Both the position numbers and the translations under genes were made by a program. A stretch of DNA of 64,000 nucleotides from NCBI RefSeq assembly GCF_954871325.1, contig NC_088775.1, positions 28,993,561 through 29,057,560 of the forward strand, written 5' to 3'. The notes under the pieces are model-generated. The model had not been told where the DNA came from. It searched no databases and saw nothing but the letters and a program-made list of their open reading frames with translations. Source of the DNA: Gordionus sp. m RMFG-2023. Lineage: Eukaryota > Nematomorpha > Gordioida > Chordodea > Parachordodidae. Below are positions 24,988 to 37,052 of the stretch, piece after piece (within the stretch, counting starts at the first letter, position 1; each line of letters starts with the position of its first letter).

Positions 24988-25215
24988 TTACAAATCCAGG
25001 GTCCGAGGAATATATTCTTCAGGTGAACGTGCTTTATGAAACATTTGAGCCATTATCATCTCAATGGAGAATCCATTTAGCCTCTCCAATGCTCCCTCAT
25101 ATAAGATGACAGATTTTTGCACCCTACGTTCAAATGTGCAAGGAATGCAATATGAATGAGGCTGGCAAGAGGTTGTAGAGGGTGACAGATTTACGTGTGA
25201 GATTGGCATAAACAC
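24988..25215 (-). CDS. Possible minus-strand exon, unknown product
   Basis: A 75-codon frame of balanced composition ending at TAA, or splicing at a GT overlapping it. The best part reads RVQKSVILYEGALERLNGFS then IEMIMAQMFHKARSPEEYIP, an amphipathic-helix-like sequence unlike the AT-rich noise around it. No family recognised and no convincing acceptor. It may be a fragment of a host gene or transposon. Confidence 0.3.
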   Translation of the reverse strand: MFMPISHVNLSPSTTSCQPHSYCIPCTFERRVQKSVILYEGALERLNGFSIEMIMAQMFHKARSPEEYIPRTLDL

Positions 25216-25321
25216 ACATACATTAATATCTCGAAAGGGTTATTTAGTAAATATAATTACAAATTAATGGAATTTTTTGTTGATTTTATTCAATTTCCAT
25301 TATATATGAAATAAAAAATAT

Positions 25322-25457
25322 TTTATAAGACTTGCAAAAGTACTGCACAACCCGCCCCAGATTTTAAAAAATTTGGCCCGGAATATAATTAAAAATTATT
25401 TAAAAAAAATTTAGACATGGGCCGGATCTGTTTTATTTAAACAAACTTAAAATACGG
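25322..25457. mobile_element. Fragment of the CAGAGACCTGC hAT-MITE family (right end)
   Basis: Contains CCCGCCCCAG, GGCCCGG and GGGCCGG motifs spaced by A/T runs, then ends GGCAGGTCTCTG, the complement of the family terminus. No left end visible. Confidence 0.5.
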
Positions 25458-25949
25458 CAGGTCTCTGATATATATATTTACACAATCATAAAATATTCAA
25501 AAACAATGATAATATGGGATCGGATCAGTTTTTTTGAAAAATGGGCCCGGGCCGATTTTTGAGATCGGTTCCGATTTATCCTATATTTAATATCGGAACA
25601 ATAAATTTGTGTTTTATTATAAAAATTAATATGTTTGGGTTCCTTAACGACATAATTAGATTAACCTTCTTTTTTCATGAAAGTCATATCCTCCTTTTTC
25701 GTTGGAACTTTTATGTCTTTTATATTATTTTTATCTATAACATCCTTTGAGAGATTCAATTAACATTGTTTAGGTTGAAAATCTTTACGATTTCTGAGTT
25801 TTCTTGTCATACCTGTTTCATTTTCATTATCTACTACAATATTTATATGATTGATTACATTACCATAGTTAAGATTACAAATAATGATAATTTCTCATTT
25901 TTCGATGAAGCATTATTCAAGGTATACAGATTATTAGAGAAGCTACACT

Positions 25950-27270
25950 AAAATATACACGGGAAGGGAAAGTGAATCTACGAATAGTATCAATTAAAAA
26001 TTCCGCATCATCTGATAATTCCAATCATTTTTGTTTTAGCCCTAAGTCTATACCTGTTAATTTAATAAGATTTTGTATAATCTTGTAAATCAATAACCTT
26101 ATTATTTTATAATAAAAAATGTTTTAATAAACAATAAAAAAAAATTTCAATACCTTAGAATAGGTTAAATCTTCCATTTCATTAATCATGTGATTAAGAG
26201 AATTTAATTATATAATAGCAGTGCGATGATATAAAGATTCCGTTCCAATCAAAACAAATATTTTTTTAAGAAAAAGAAGCGAGTTAATAACAAGTATCGT
26301 CTTTCTTACTGCGCAAGGCCTTCTAACGACTCATTCATAGTTAGCCCGATACAAAATACGTTATATTTTTATATTCTCCGCCAACCCCTCATTCACGTTT
26401 AGCATAAATTTTTGGCGAAGTATACAAATTATTTTTTTTATATACTTAGCCTCAAATTCGCGCTAATTGATTTTTTTCTTTCAAAAAACACATTTTTTAC
26501 AGAAATGTGTTTATATCTACAAAACCAGCTATCATCTCTTATAGGATCATTAACCAATTAAAATTTTTTTTTTTATTTAATAACATAACACCATATTTAT
26601 AAAAGGAAAGAGCAAGTCACACCAAAACCTCGTTAACTGATATTTCAAACACTTTGCTCTTGCAAATTTTTTAAAAATTGTGATCAAAATTGTAATCAAA
26701 ATTTTAATTCAAAACTTCTTGACTGATATTTTTTCCCAATTTTTGCAAATTCTTTTTTATATAGTAGAACCAAATTATTATGTTATTAAAGTCTTTGAAA
26801 CTTTTTTCTAAAAATAGTTGTTTTGGCAGAATTTAATAGTAGAACCAAATTTTTTGATAATTTTATTGCTATTATATCATTCATTCATTACCTTCTGATT
26901 GATCACAAAATGAATTAAATTGAAGATTTAAATTATTGTAAGGTATTGTAATTATTTTTATTGTTTATTAAAACATTAATTTATAATGATAAAATTATTT
27001 ATTAATTTACAAGGTAAATCTTATTAAATTTTCAGATCCAGGCCTTGAGCTAAAAATAAATGAAGTTACCGGGGATGATATGGAACCTTCTAAATTGATA
27101 TTATATATAAAATTCGATGATAATTATATTTTACTGATAAATAAATATTTTATAAAATTATTAGGTACAGGCAGTTTAGTTTGAACTAAAAAATGATTGG
27201 AATTATCAGATGACGTGAAACTTTTTATAATGATATTATTTGTAAATTTACCTTGTTCACCCTTACCCAT
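25950..27270. repeat. Diverged inverted pair, arms about 200-300 bp
   Basis: 25950-26160 and 26940-27270 are similar in opposite orientation. Both arms contain a coding-like core that reads SSDNSNHF; the right arm on the minus strand reads FTSSDNSNHFLVQTKLPVPN. A second shared stretch lies toward the centre (TTTATTGTTTATTAAAAC and its complement). Probably the remains of a fold-back transposon or two opposite copies of one. No terminus found. Confidence 0.5.
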
Positions 27271-27469
27271 TGTATTATAATTAAGTTGTGGATGAAAATA
27301 ATATAAAAGACATAGGGAGTGCGACAAAAAAATGTTTTAAAAAAACTAAGAATGACAGGAGAAAGAAAAGTATATGGATTTTAAGAGAAATAAAGGGCGG
27401 ATCTGATTATGTCATCAAGGGACCCTGACATATGAAATTTTTATTTATAATAAAACACAAACTTACAGG

Positions 27470-27600
27470 GTTGTACCGATATTAAGTATCGGATCGGAGG
27501 CGATATTTTCAAAAAATTGGCTTTTTGGTTATTTTATAAATACAATAATATTTTTTATTTTAAACATAATTTCTTATCAAAAAAAATTGAATAAAAAATC
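27470..27600. mobile_element. Left-end fragment of the 'gttgtaccgatat' MITE family
   Basis: Starts CAGGGTTGTACCGATATTAA then repeats of TATCGG/GATCGG as in the complete copy at 57621-58084. No right end is seen. Confidence 0.5.
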
Positions 27601-28031
27601 AACAAAAATTTAGTCACCAATCAGCTTTATACATTGCCCATAAAACGCCAAAATTTATTATTTTCCTATAGCGCTTATTATCTATCCACCTTCCTCGAAA
27701 AAATGTACGAATCGACTCGAAGTTGAATGAACCTATTTCCAAAAAGAACCCACAGATTCGATTCGAACTCAAACCTTAGAAAATAACGGATTGGGGTACC
27801 TTAACTTCTTGAACCTCGATGAAAAAAACTGTCTATAAATCAGATAACAAAACTCTTCATTGAAGCAAATATTAAGCATTTGAAATGCGGGTTAAAGATC
27901 GGTATTCTAAGCAACACAATTTTTATTTCTGCAAATTAGGTAAGTCTATTCAAAAACGAATACTCTAAACAAATCTAACGATTTTGATATTCGTATGGTT
28001 TATATAACTTATTCGATTCATATAATTAAGG

Positions 28032-28205
28032 AGTGTTGAAACGGCTCTGTTTGAGCCAATTTTTAAAAATGGCTAACTCAATATATTATCATTAAAAATA
28101 TTACGTAGGCCTAAAGATTTTGCTCATAGATGGCAAAAGTTCTAGACTTAGGCAATATTCATCTAGCTAAAATATTGAGTTAGCCGTTTTTAAAAATCGG
28201 TTAGG
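28032..28205. mobile_element. hAT-type MITE, degraded copy of the 6668 family
   Basis: Left end AGTGTTGAAACGGCTC, right part AAAATATTGAGTTAGCCGTT; the outermost right bases are missing. Same internal layout as 6668-6877 and 41712-41929. Confidence 0.7.
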
Positions 28206-30246
28206 AATAGTAATATTTGTTCCTTTAAAATAATCAATAAAATAAATGTAAAAACATTCATATGTTTTGTTTCATTTTTTATAATCCATTCTTCTTTCTT
28301 TTTATTAATGATATAAAAACGACAAACTAGTAATAATTGCTCCATCCTCCTATTTGTTTTTCTGGCAATCTTAATTATTTTCTTAAAATTTCTTTACATG
28401 TTTAACCTTCAAGAAACAAACAATTTTTTTTCTAAAAAATATATAAACATCATATATTGCCATTAATTTTATTTGCGGGGAAAAAAAAAAAATTGAAAAA
28501 TTTTTTAAATCAATTTCTTTTCCTTTCTTTATCAACAAAAAAATGAAAAAAAAAATGTTTACAACATGTACAATGTATATCAAATTTTTTTGTATGTCGA
28601 TAGTGACAGATGTCGCGACAAATATTAGTAGAGATGTACATGACCCATATTTTTTTTTCAACCTATATTAGAAAAGAATTAATTACCCGGCCGGTTGCGG
28701 TATCTTATAAAAAATATTGACCAACTCTCATACATAGAGCGTAAATTTAATTTGTTTAAAAATATATTTATATTTATTAGTGTATCTTTCAACGGTAGAA
28801 TAAATATGACTAATTGACAATATTCAGCCGCTTAACTACAGGGAGGGAGCACCCCAAAGAATATCCGGCCTCAAACATGGCCTCGAAATCTGTTTCTAAG
28901 GGTTTATGAAATAAAAATAATTCTACCAAAAATATTGGACTCTATTAGCATCTTCAAGATAAATATAATTAATCGACAGTATTCCACTCCGTTGCCACGA
29001 GGCTAAAATATTTTTTGTCCCCTTAAACATGATCTCCTGTTTTCCATTAGCTTACATAAGAAAAATAACTAATCATGTCCCAAAATAATATCATTGACCT
29101 CCAAATTAATTGCCCTCCCCCTACTCAACTGACACTTCCTGGTTATGTGTCTGATAGTATTCAATATTTTAACCAATATATATTTTTTTGTTTTGTTACT
29201 ACTTTTCACTAATTTTACATATTTTAAACAAGAATTTTTTTAAAAATGAACCGATCAAGAATTCGCCATTTTAAGTGCCGGTCGGATTGACAGAGAAATT
29301 TTCATTTAGGGGGATAAAATATAAAAAAACTACCACACAGGGTTCAATTGGCAGAATAAACGGATTATCATTGGAGCAATTGGGTAGAAATATAGTGGCA
29401 CGTACAAGACAATAACTACTTTTGTTATAAAGGGTGGCTAGTATAGGTCCATATCCTCCTAGATTTGAGGCAACATATAATTTTAGTTGCTAAGAGGCCC
29501 TGGTGCTTGCAGGTCCTAATCGTGACCTTGGCAATATCTTATCCTATGACCAATTGAGATTGATAGCTGCCATAGTTCTACATCCAGGATTCACCCACGC
29601 ATATTATATTTAATGTAAAACAATGGCCACCCCAAATGGGGGACGGGGACTTAATGGACCCCTAAACCAACGTCACGTCTCAATGAATTTAATGGTTAGT
29701 CGGAGACTCAGAGCAGAACATTTACCAAAATAAAATATTATCGAATCGACTATTCTATCATCAGAAGAAAATCAGAGACCTGGTAGATTAACTTAGACAG
29801 CTTCACGGTCTAAACTGACCCGTGAAGATTTTTATAAAGGTTTATTGACCCGGCTCAAAAAATATTTAACGTAGATTGCCCTACACATTATTTCCTATGA
29901 CAGGAAAATGATAAATTTGCTCGGTTTAAAATAATGCTAGAGAATTTTTTTGCACAAATTACCAGGGCCGAATTTTTTCTTCTTCAGATTTCTGCATTGA
30001 CTACAATCCATTAAGCAGCAACCAATCTTTAATTTGAGACATATGTCTATCTCATCCCTGGCAGTTGAAAACAGTATCCGCTAAACGCCGCATCAAAGAA
30101 AATAAACTTTGTTTTTTTTACTTCATTAGTGTTTGTTCACTAATGAGAAATTAAAATTCGTATGTATCAAGGTTACAACATTTGTACTATTTGAAAGATG
30201 AAAAAAAATGAATATTTAATTTATAAATTATTTTTTTTTAAACCAG
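28206..30246. other. No gene seen upstream of exon 1
   Basis: 28380-28680 is A/T homopolymer-rich. 28800-30120 is more balanced in base composition, but no frame longer than noise and no RalGPS-like exon was found. The missing 5' exons or promoter of the RalGPS-like gene could lie here. Confidence 0.4.
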
Positions 30247-30366
30247 GGTCGAATCGACGAATCTCTGACAAACGGGTACGTAAGCCCTGATCCCAAACCT
30301 ATGAACATATTCATCGACCTGCCCTTCATAGAAGATGTCACCAAATTCGCTGTTGAAGAGATGGCG
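30247..30366 (+). CDS. RALGPS: RalGPS-like exon 1: lead-in to RasGEF domain
   Basis: First exon I can place. Acceptor reads AAACCAG before 30247; donor GTAATT follows 30366; phase 0 to 0; 40 codons. The tail (FIEDVTKFAVEEMA) corresponds to the first helix of the exchange domain, where relatives read like PEEYAGQ or PLEIARQ. An ATG at 30301 lies in frame and could be a start if upstream exons are non-coding, but the open frame continues upstream to the acceptor. Human relatives have some 50 residues before this point, so one or more 5' exons are probably missing. Confidence 0.8.
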
Positions 30367-30788
30367 GTAATTTCGTATAATTTTTTAAAAATATTTAGAT
30401 TAGATCAATCACATATAATACTACCTACACTGAGATTCATTCTTTTAAATGTGTACCAACACCAGTCAGCTTTTGAAACGCCATTTTGGGATTAACTCAA
30501 CCACAACCATGATACCACATGCAATATTGACCAAGTCTGTAATTTTGGCAGAATTAGAGTTGTAGTTAACAGGGAACTTATAATTATCCCTACCCCACCT
30601 TCCCTACCTCCTCCCAATTTTCCCGTGAATTTTTTCCACCATAGACATAGTTAAATGGGGGGGGGGTCTGAAATCAGCTCGGTCTCCTTGGGTTTGGGAT
30701 AAACTCGTCTGCCAGCCATTTGAATTTTTTTTATATAAAATCAACGTTAACCTTTTTAAATGAAAAATTATTTTATTTTGGTCTTCAG

Positions 30789-30923
30789 AGACAAATCACT
30801 CTCATCGATTGGGGAATTTTCAGATCGATAACGTTGGAAGAGTTTCTCAGCTACGCTTGGGACAGCAAAAATAAACGCGACAGCTCTACTTCGGTCGCCA
30901 AATTCACCAACCAGTTTAACACG
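30789..30923 (+). CDS. RALGPS: RalGPS-like exon 2: RasGEF core, first conserved block
   Basis: Acceptor TCTTCAG, donor GTTTTT, phase 0 to 0, 45 codons. It encodes RQITLIDWGIFRSITLEEFL and continues through SYAWDSKNKRD to KFTNQFNT. This is the most recognisable block of CDC25-type domains (xQLTLxDxxxFxxIxPxE, then W.KK, then FT..FN). The pattern is closest to RalGPS, which reads QITLMD and FTRRFNHV at the same places. The residues contact and position the GTPase in the family. Separated from exon 1 by a 422-base intron. Confidence 0.9.
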
Positions 30924-31287
30924 GTTTTTTTAACACTCCACATACATGATTAGATTATATTACATGTTTGCCTCTTCCCATACAAAAAATTGCAGGGTTA
31001 TATTAGGTTTTAGGCCAAGTATTACTCTAAAATAAAAAAATTACTATTTTGGAAATACTTAATATCATGCATTTTCTATTTCTGAATTAAATGTTTCAAT
31101 TTAAACTTTCATAAGTGTAAATAAAATATGAATCGATTTTTAGATATTTTTTTTAAAAAAAATACACAAATCGATTTTTGTTAGAAATTAAATTACAATT
31201 ATATAATATATATATTTAATAATATAATTTTAATAAAAATAACTTTGACATGAATACGAAATAAAAAAAAGGTAATATGGATGTGAA

Positions 31288-31361
31288 TAGTGTTAAACGG
31301 CTCGATTTGAGCCGATTTTGAAAACGGCCAACTCAATATTATATCCAGAAAAATATTACAC
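31288..31361. mobile_element. Left half of a 6668-family MITE
   Basis: Reads TAGTGTTAAACGGCTCG and on to CCAGAAAAATATTAC, then stops a few bases before the inverted repeat of the DDE-type element at 31379. Confidence 0.65.
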
Positions 31362-31378
31362 TATTCAATGTTACTCAT

Positions 31379-34222
31379 TTTTCTTATTCACTAACATTAT
31401 ATCTATTCTTAAAAAAATTTAAACTTGGGACAGCTATGGGTTTTTTAGTTATTGCGATTTTAATAATCAAAAAAGAAATATTTTTTTCAAAAATATATGG
31501 CACTCCTTTATAAAATAACGCGTTTTATTAAAATTATTATTTTTTTAATTTTTTTTCCATTTTTAAACATAAATAATAAGATTTTCCACCATCAATATAA
31601 TGAGAAAATATAATTTAGGTCGTTTGATAGGCTTACTTATTATTATTATTATATTGATAACCTGTAAAAATTACTTATTTTTATAATAAATGTTTAAATT
31701 CCTAAAAAGATACTTACGATTCCAGTATCTCCTACAAGAAAATATAATAACTAATTGTTGTTAGATAAAAGCCAGTTTTCATGCACCGGCCCTGAAATTA
31801 ATTAATTTTTATTTTACAAATATTTCGAAATTAATTTCTTAAAATTTTTTATAACTTATAAATATAAATGAGCAAATCCTTTAAAAAATCTAAACACTTT
31901 AATTATAAAAAGAACCTGCGTAAAGTCATGACGTGGATGACACAATTTCCAAACATTGAGGCGGAATATTATATTAGTGATAAATATCTTATATGTTTAT
32001 CACAAAAAATATTGAAAATATAAATATAATCAATAATATGAAATTTCAATTTCCTAATTTGTCTAAATATAAAAAATATTAATTGCTAACCATTCTACCT
32101 CTAATTGGAGCGCAAATAAAATAAAAACGGAATTCAACGCTACATATTATATGGCATATAATTCCAAAATCATTTTAGAGGAAAAGGGGATTTTTAAACT
32201 CCAAATCGAAAGCCTGCAAAATATCTCCATCAAAAAACAGTTGATATTGTTAACAAAATTTTTGCAGTGATGAAGTTAATAGGGTATTACAAGAGGGAAA
32301 AGATTGCATATCTATCATTGAAAAGGGGGAACGAGTGAACGCTCACAAAGGTTAGTCCTTAATAATTTAAAAGAAATATATAACATTTTAAGGAGAGTAA
32401 TTCAAACATAGCAATTGGATTATCGAAATTTGATAGCTTGACCAAAAAATTGTATATTAGCAGGGGCTAGCAGAATACATATTCTATGCGTTTGTAGCAT
32501 AACACCAGAATATTAAACTTATGATTTTAGGCTGTGAATTAGCAACATTGACTAAAAATGGTGAGGATATATTAACAATTTATAGAGATGCCATAGGCAG
32601 AATGATTTACCCCATTACTCACCTGTTATTTTGGTGACTGCAACGAGTGTCCTGGCTCGGCACTCTTAAAAGAGCGCATCTAAATTATTTATAAAAAATG
32701 TTATAGCTCTTGTTACGTTTAAACAGTGGGTTTCGGTAGATAGAACAACTCTGGGGACTGTTTCTCAATCTTCAAACGAAATGAATATTCTCATATATTC
32801 ATTTATTTGTGAACAATAAAGTTCATTTCACTATATTCTTAAAAATAGTTTAGAAAATAATCACTATCTAATTATTTGTGACTTTCCAGAAAATAATTCC
32901 TTTATTGTCCAAGACGAAGTTCAGGGTTATCATTGGACAACTTCGCAAGTTATGTTGCGTCCATTCTCAATTTATTATATATAGGAGATCAAATAAACAA
33001 CCTAAGTTTTGTGTTAATATCGGAATCCTTAATTTATAATACTGCTTCATTCTATTTATTCCAATGGCATTTGATTCATTTTTAAAAAAATAAATTCGAC
33101 ACTCCACCAGGAAAAATTCACTATTTTTCTAATGCTTTGGCAGGACAATATAAAAATAGGAAAAACTTCATCAAAGTTTGTTACCATGAAATCGATTTTG
33201 GTTCAAGCAGAATGACAATTTTTTCTTACGGCACATGGTAAAAGTGCCTGCGACGGCATAGGCGTCACAAAAACAGGTTAGTTCCCAAGGCAAGCTTACA
33301 AAAACCTTATACTGATCAGATAATTACACCTTTACAATTTTATAAATATGAGGGAGAGCATATAAAAGGAATAAATTTTTCTTATGTCACCATACTAGAG
33401 TATGAGGAGGAAGAGATAAGACTAAATGAGAGATTTAGTAAATCTATCTCAATACCTAGGACACAAAAAATTCACGCAGTGTTTCCGATCTTTAACTAAG
33501 CTCAACACTAAACTATATTTTAATTCGCACACATTTATTGTGGAGAATATAGTATCCACGTGATGATTTTTTAATTGAGGATCTGTTAATCAATGAGATT
33601 AGAGGAAATGTAACCGGTGTGTATGAAAACGATAGGTTGTTAGGATTTGTACAAGAAGTGAATATAATTAGAGATGAAATAAAAATTAATTTTCTTCATC
33701 TTAAAGGACCAGCAAATTCTTTTGTTTATCCTGCGGCACAAGATCTCCTTTTCATACCAAAATATAATATTTTAATAGTTAGCCCATCAACGGCTACTAG
33801 ACTCTCATGTAATTTATCGCAAAACGAAATTATCATGGCGTCAAAAAAACTAAATTTAATGAAAAACCGAAAATAGGTAATATCTTTCATGAATTTTAAT
33901 TTATCTATTATATTTACAAAATTAATAAAATATATTTACGAAAATCAAAATATCTTACAAGAAAAAAATGATTACAACCGCAGGTAAATAATCTCATTTC
34001 AATATTAATGCTGGAAGATCTTATTATTTATGTTTTACAAATGGGAAAAAAGTTTAAGAAAAAAATAATTTAACAAAATGCATTATTTATAAAGGAGCGT
34101 CCATCTATTTTTGAAAAAAAATATTTATTTTTTGATTTTCTAATCGCAATAACTAAAAAACCCATGGCTGTCCCAAGTTTAAATTTCTTTTATGAATAGA
34201 TATAATGTTAATGAATAAGAAA
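31379..34222 (+). mobile_element. DDE-type DNA transposon, about 2.8 kb, family without a name known to me
   Basis: Long diverged terminal inverted repeats at 31379-31540 and 34075-34222; both contain the core ACTTGGGACAGC ... TTTTTTAGTTATTGCGA. Between them is a broken + strand coding region: YFSNALAGQYKNRKNF at about 33122, HGKSACDGIG at about 33235, and a C-terminal part at 33619-33876 with INFLHLKGPANSFVYP. I recall similar runs (YFSDGAxxQYKNRKNF, HGKxxCDGxGG, FLHPxGPxxSF) from repetitive, unannotated proteins of many invertebrates. Many stops break it. Inserted in intron 2. Confidence 0.65.
33619..33876 (+). pseudogene. C-terminal domain of the DDE-type element's protein
   Basis: An 85-codon intact stretch: GFVQEVNIIRDEIKINFLHL, then KGPANSFVYPAAQD and LIVSPSTATRLSCNLSQNE. 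It corresponds block by block to 51776-51964 plus the continuation (GFVTYVYDD ... FLHLHGPSPSFFYP ... IVDPITVSGRTYKLSPQE). This end domain of about 90 residues probably belongs with the transposase core. The upstream frame is broken. Confidence 0.6.
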
Positions 34223-35396
34223 ATATTAAATTCAAAAAAAATTTGGGAAGTGAAACACCTGGAATTTTCATGTTTAAAATTTATAAAGTAAAAAAATCCC
34301 TAATATTTAATAAAGGGCCTTTAATAGAGTTACAAAATGACATATAATTTTTATTTTTAGCATCATTATTTTTTAACTTATCTCAATTTTTAAAAATCAT
34401 ATTTTTCGAAAAAGGTCTATTTTGGCAATTTTGACCATTGATATCTCAGATACTATTATTACTAGAAGGCTGAAATTTTAGACTATGCTTTCTAATGATA
34501 TCCTCTTAATATGCAAGTTTTATCGAAATTAAAAAGGTCGGGCTGAAAAATTATCGATTTGGCATATTTAAAAAAATTACAAACAAATTTGTTTTATTCA
34601 ATTATAATACAACTAGTTGATAACCCGTCAAGAATGGCAGGAATAATAAAATCTTGAACTATTATATGAAATTTTTTTTAAAATACATTTTGTAAAATAA
34701 ATGACAAATTTTAGTGATCATTTATTCAATTTATTAAATATAGCGTAAAATATATGAAATTGTAATCTAAAATGTAGGGTAGATTTTAATAAATTGGTAT
34801 TGTATGTCATTTCCAAAGTTCAAATATTGTTGAGATAAAAATTTTATACTGGCATATTTTGGGGTGGTAATATGAGATTGTTTATTTTTCAATTGGCTAA
34901 ATATAATTTAAATTTATTTGTTAAATCTAAATTCTAATAAGTACTTGGATTAGTGAGGGAGGTTCATTTTCTGGCATGGGAAGATATTGATAAATAGGTA
35001 TTTTATACTATTTGCAGAGCTCCCATATTGTGGTTGTTGAAATAATTTTTTTTTACTGCCATATTTTGGGGTGGTAAATAATTTAAATTTATTAGTTAAA
35101 TCTAAATTGTAATATAAAAATAATTTTATAAAAATTAATAAATTTTACTTTGATTGAATATAAATACTTATGTTAAAATTAATATGAAATAAATGTTTAT
35201 TTTTCAATTGGCTAAATATAATTTAATTTGTATTTTAAATTTAATAATATTCATTCTTACCATAATTTGAGGTGAGGTTAGTATTCTTTTTAATATAACA
35301 CAATAAGATCTAAATTATATAAATTAATTGAAAAATCAATGTTAATAGCAAAATAATAACACATATAAGAAAGATTATATTACAAAATTTAATATA

Positions 35397-35475
35397 GAAG
35401 GTGGCTGAGTGGAAGAACGCTTGCCTCGTTTGCCTTTAAAACGTTAAGTTATAGGTTCGAATCCCGTGATGTTCA
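35397..35475 (+). repeat. tRNA-like sequence, probably a SINE head or tRNA pseudogene
   Basis: Internal RNA polymerase III promoter boxes are excellent: A box TGGCTGAGTGG near 35402 and B box GGTTCGAATCC near 35454, spaced as in a tRNA. The acceptor stem does not pair and the T stem has mismatches, so a working tRNA is unlikely. It may be the head of a tRNA-derived SINE. No clear body or tail boundary was found. Confidence 0.5.
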
Positions 35476-35689
35476 AAATTTATCTTAAAATTTAACATTA
35501 GATATATATAGTCACCATCGATTTATTTAAAATTAAGAGGATAGGAAAGTTGATGGAAAAAATAAAAATTAACATTAAGGTTAAAAATCAACATTTATGA
35601 ATATTTGAATATAATTAGTTATTGATTATTAAAGAATTTATATAAAAAGACTAAAATTAATTTAATAAAAAATAAATGGTAATATTTAT

Positions 35690-36920
35690 TTTTTCATATT
35701 TTTTTACATTTTAATAATAAAATCATTTCTATATTATCATCCCTAAGTCCAAACCGGCGATCACTAAGTATAATTTTTGCCTCACTAAATAATGGCACAA
35801 CACTAACACTTAAGATTAATGGGAAATTTATTAATAAATCATTTTTTAAAATAAGTATAATCGTCAAAAATGTTTGTGATTTAAAAATGGCATCTAAGGA
35901 ATTCTCTATTAGATTAGTATTCCTTATTTCAAAAAAAATTATCCGAAGAAGTCGTTTTTAGGTTCTAACTAATGCATCTTTGTTTAGTATAAGATTATTC
36001 AGCTTTATAATGAACCGATCACGTTGATCTTTAGACCCAAACGAGTTGATATATGACCAGTAAAGTTTAAAATTTGGATGTATCATGGCAGCTAACACAT
36101 TATCATCATTGTATAGATTGGGGGATCTAAATTTAATCCAAAATGATTTAAACTATTAAATTATGTATCTATCATGATTAAATTTATTTTGGCTATAAAA
36201 CATAATTTCCAGGATATAGAAAATTACCTTCTCTCAAAGTCTTTTAGCATACTAGGCTGGCACAAGTTTAGATTTAATCTCTTTTTGTATTTAGGATACT
36301 CAAAATATCCCATCTCCATATTATCCTCACCTTTCAAAATTTCAAGGGAAGCGGCCCCATCTCTGTATACTCATAGTATGCTCTTCATCGTTAATCCATT
36401 AAATTTTAACTTGTTCATAAAGAAAATCCATTTTCAATCTTCTTTCATCCAGAACAAATGCTACTAATTTGATTTCATTATAAACAGAATTCCATCTAGG
36501 GGTGTTAGGAGTTAATAAATACCTGCCTAATTTGAGGATATATTTTCCTACATTTTGAACAGATTGTTTTTCCATTAATTTCAAAAATTTTTTTGGTATT
36601 ATTGTTGTCAAGAATTTTATTTTCTTCCAGTGCTTCCATTTCGTTAATATTTTTATTGTCTGACTCACTTATCGATTTCAATAGGTTTTACACCAGATGG
36701 TTTAGGTTTATAATACAAATTTTGAAAATATAAATTTCAATTTCAAAATTAAATTATGAAATATAAAAGTATGAAAAATTTTTTTGTTATAGTTATATTC
36801 ATACCTTTTTATTTCTAAAAAAGAGCGCATTACCGCTATCCCTATTTTTTTTAAAGTAGCACGCTATTAGCTACCGCTCCTAAAAATTTATTGCGTAGCG
36901 CGCTACTTTAGCAACTCTTG
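35690..36920 (-). mobile_element. hAT remnant, minus strand, same family as 21819-23320
   Basis: The right terminus at about 36830-36920 (complement CAAGAGTTGCTAAAGTAGCG) matches the ends of the 21.8 kb copy. On the minus strand, 36668-36399 contains TPNTPRWNSVYNEI (family: P.TRWNSTYDM). 35795-35740 contains LFSEAKIILSDRRFGLRDDN, the C-terminal dimerisation motif. The left terminus is not found. Ends 42 bases before exon 3. Confidence 0.75.
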
Positions 36921-36962
36921 TAGAAACTTATTTTATTAATTCAAAAAACAAAAATAATATAG

Positions 36963-37052
36963 ATTAGTTTTTGGGTAATCGGCGAAATATTGAAATCGAA
37001 TATGCCGAAAAGAAGAGCGGCAGTGGTGTCTTATTTCATAAAATTAGCCAAG
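36963..37052 (+). CDS. RALGPS: RalGPS-like exon 3: SFWV...REIL block of RasGEF
   Basis: Begins after ATATAG and ends before GTTTTT, phase 0 to 0, 30 codons. The product starts ISFWVIGEIL and ends VVSYFIKLAK. RALGPS2 as I recall it reads VSFWVVREIL then VLSHYIKTAK at the same positions. The acceptor lies 42 bases after the end of a minus-strand hAT remnant (36920) and has no long pyrimidine tract. A later AG (36967-36968) would break the frame, so the start is fixed by phase. Confidence 0.88.

Larger units (their letters stand above)
30924..36962 (+). other. Intron 2 of the RalGPS-like gene (about 6 kb)
   Basis: Donor GTTTTT, acceptor ATATAG. Filled by repeats listed separately: a half MITE (31288-31361), a DDE-type transposon (about 31379-34222), a tRNA-like SINE head (about 35397-35475) and a minus-strand hAT remnant (about 35690-36920). 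34223-35396 is AT-rich DNA with no gene. It contains two related stretches, near 34850-34920 and 35050-35110, which share a motif reading TATTTTGGGGTGGTAA. Confidence 0.6.

Noticed and set aside
35397-35475. Functional tRNA gene
   Set aside because: A and B boxes are good but acceptor and T stems do not pair properly and no clear anticodon loop is seen.
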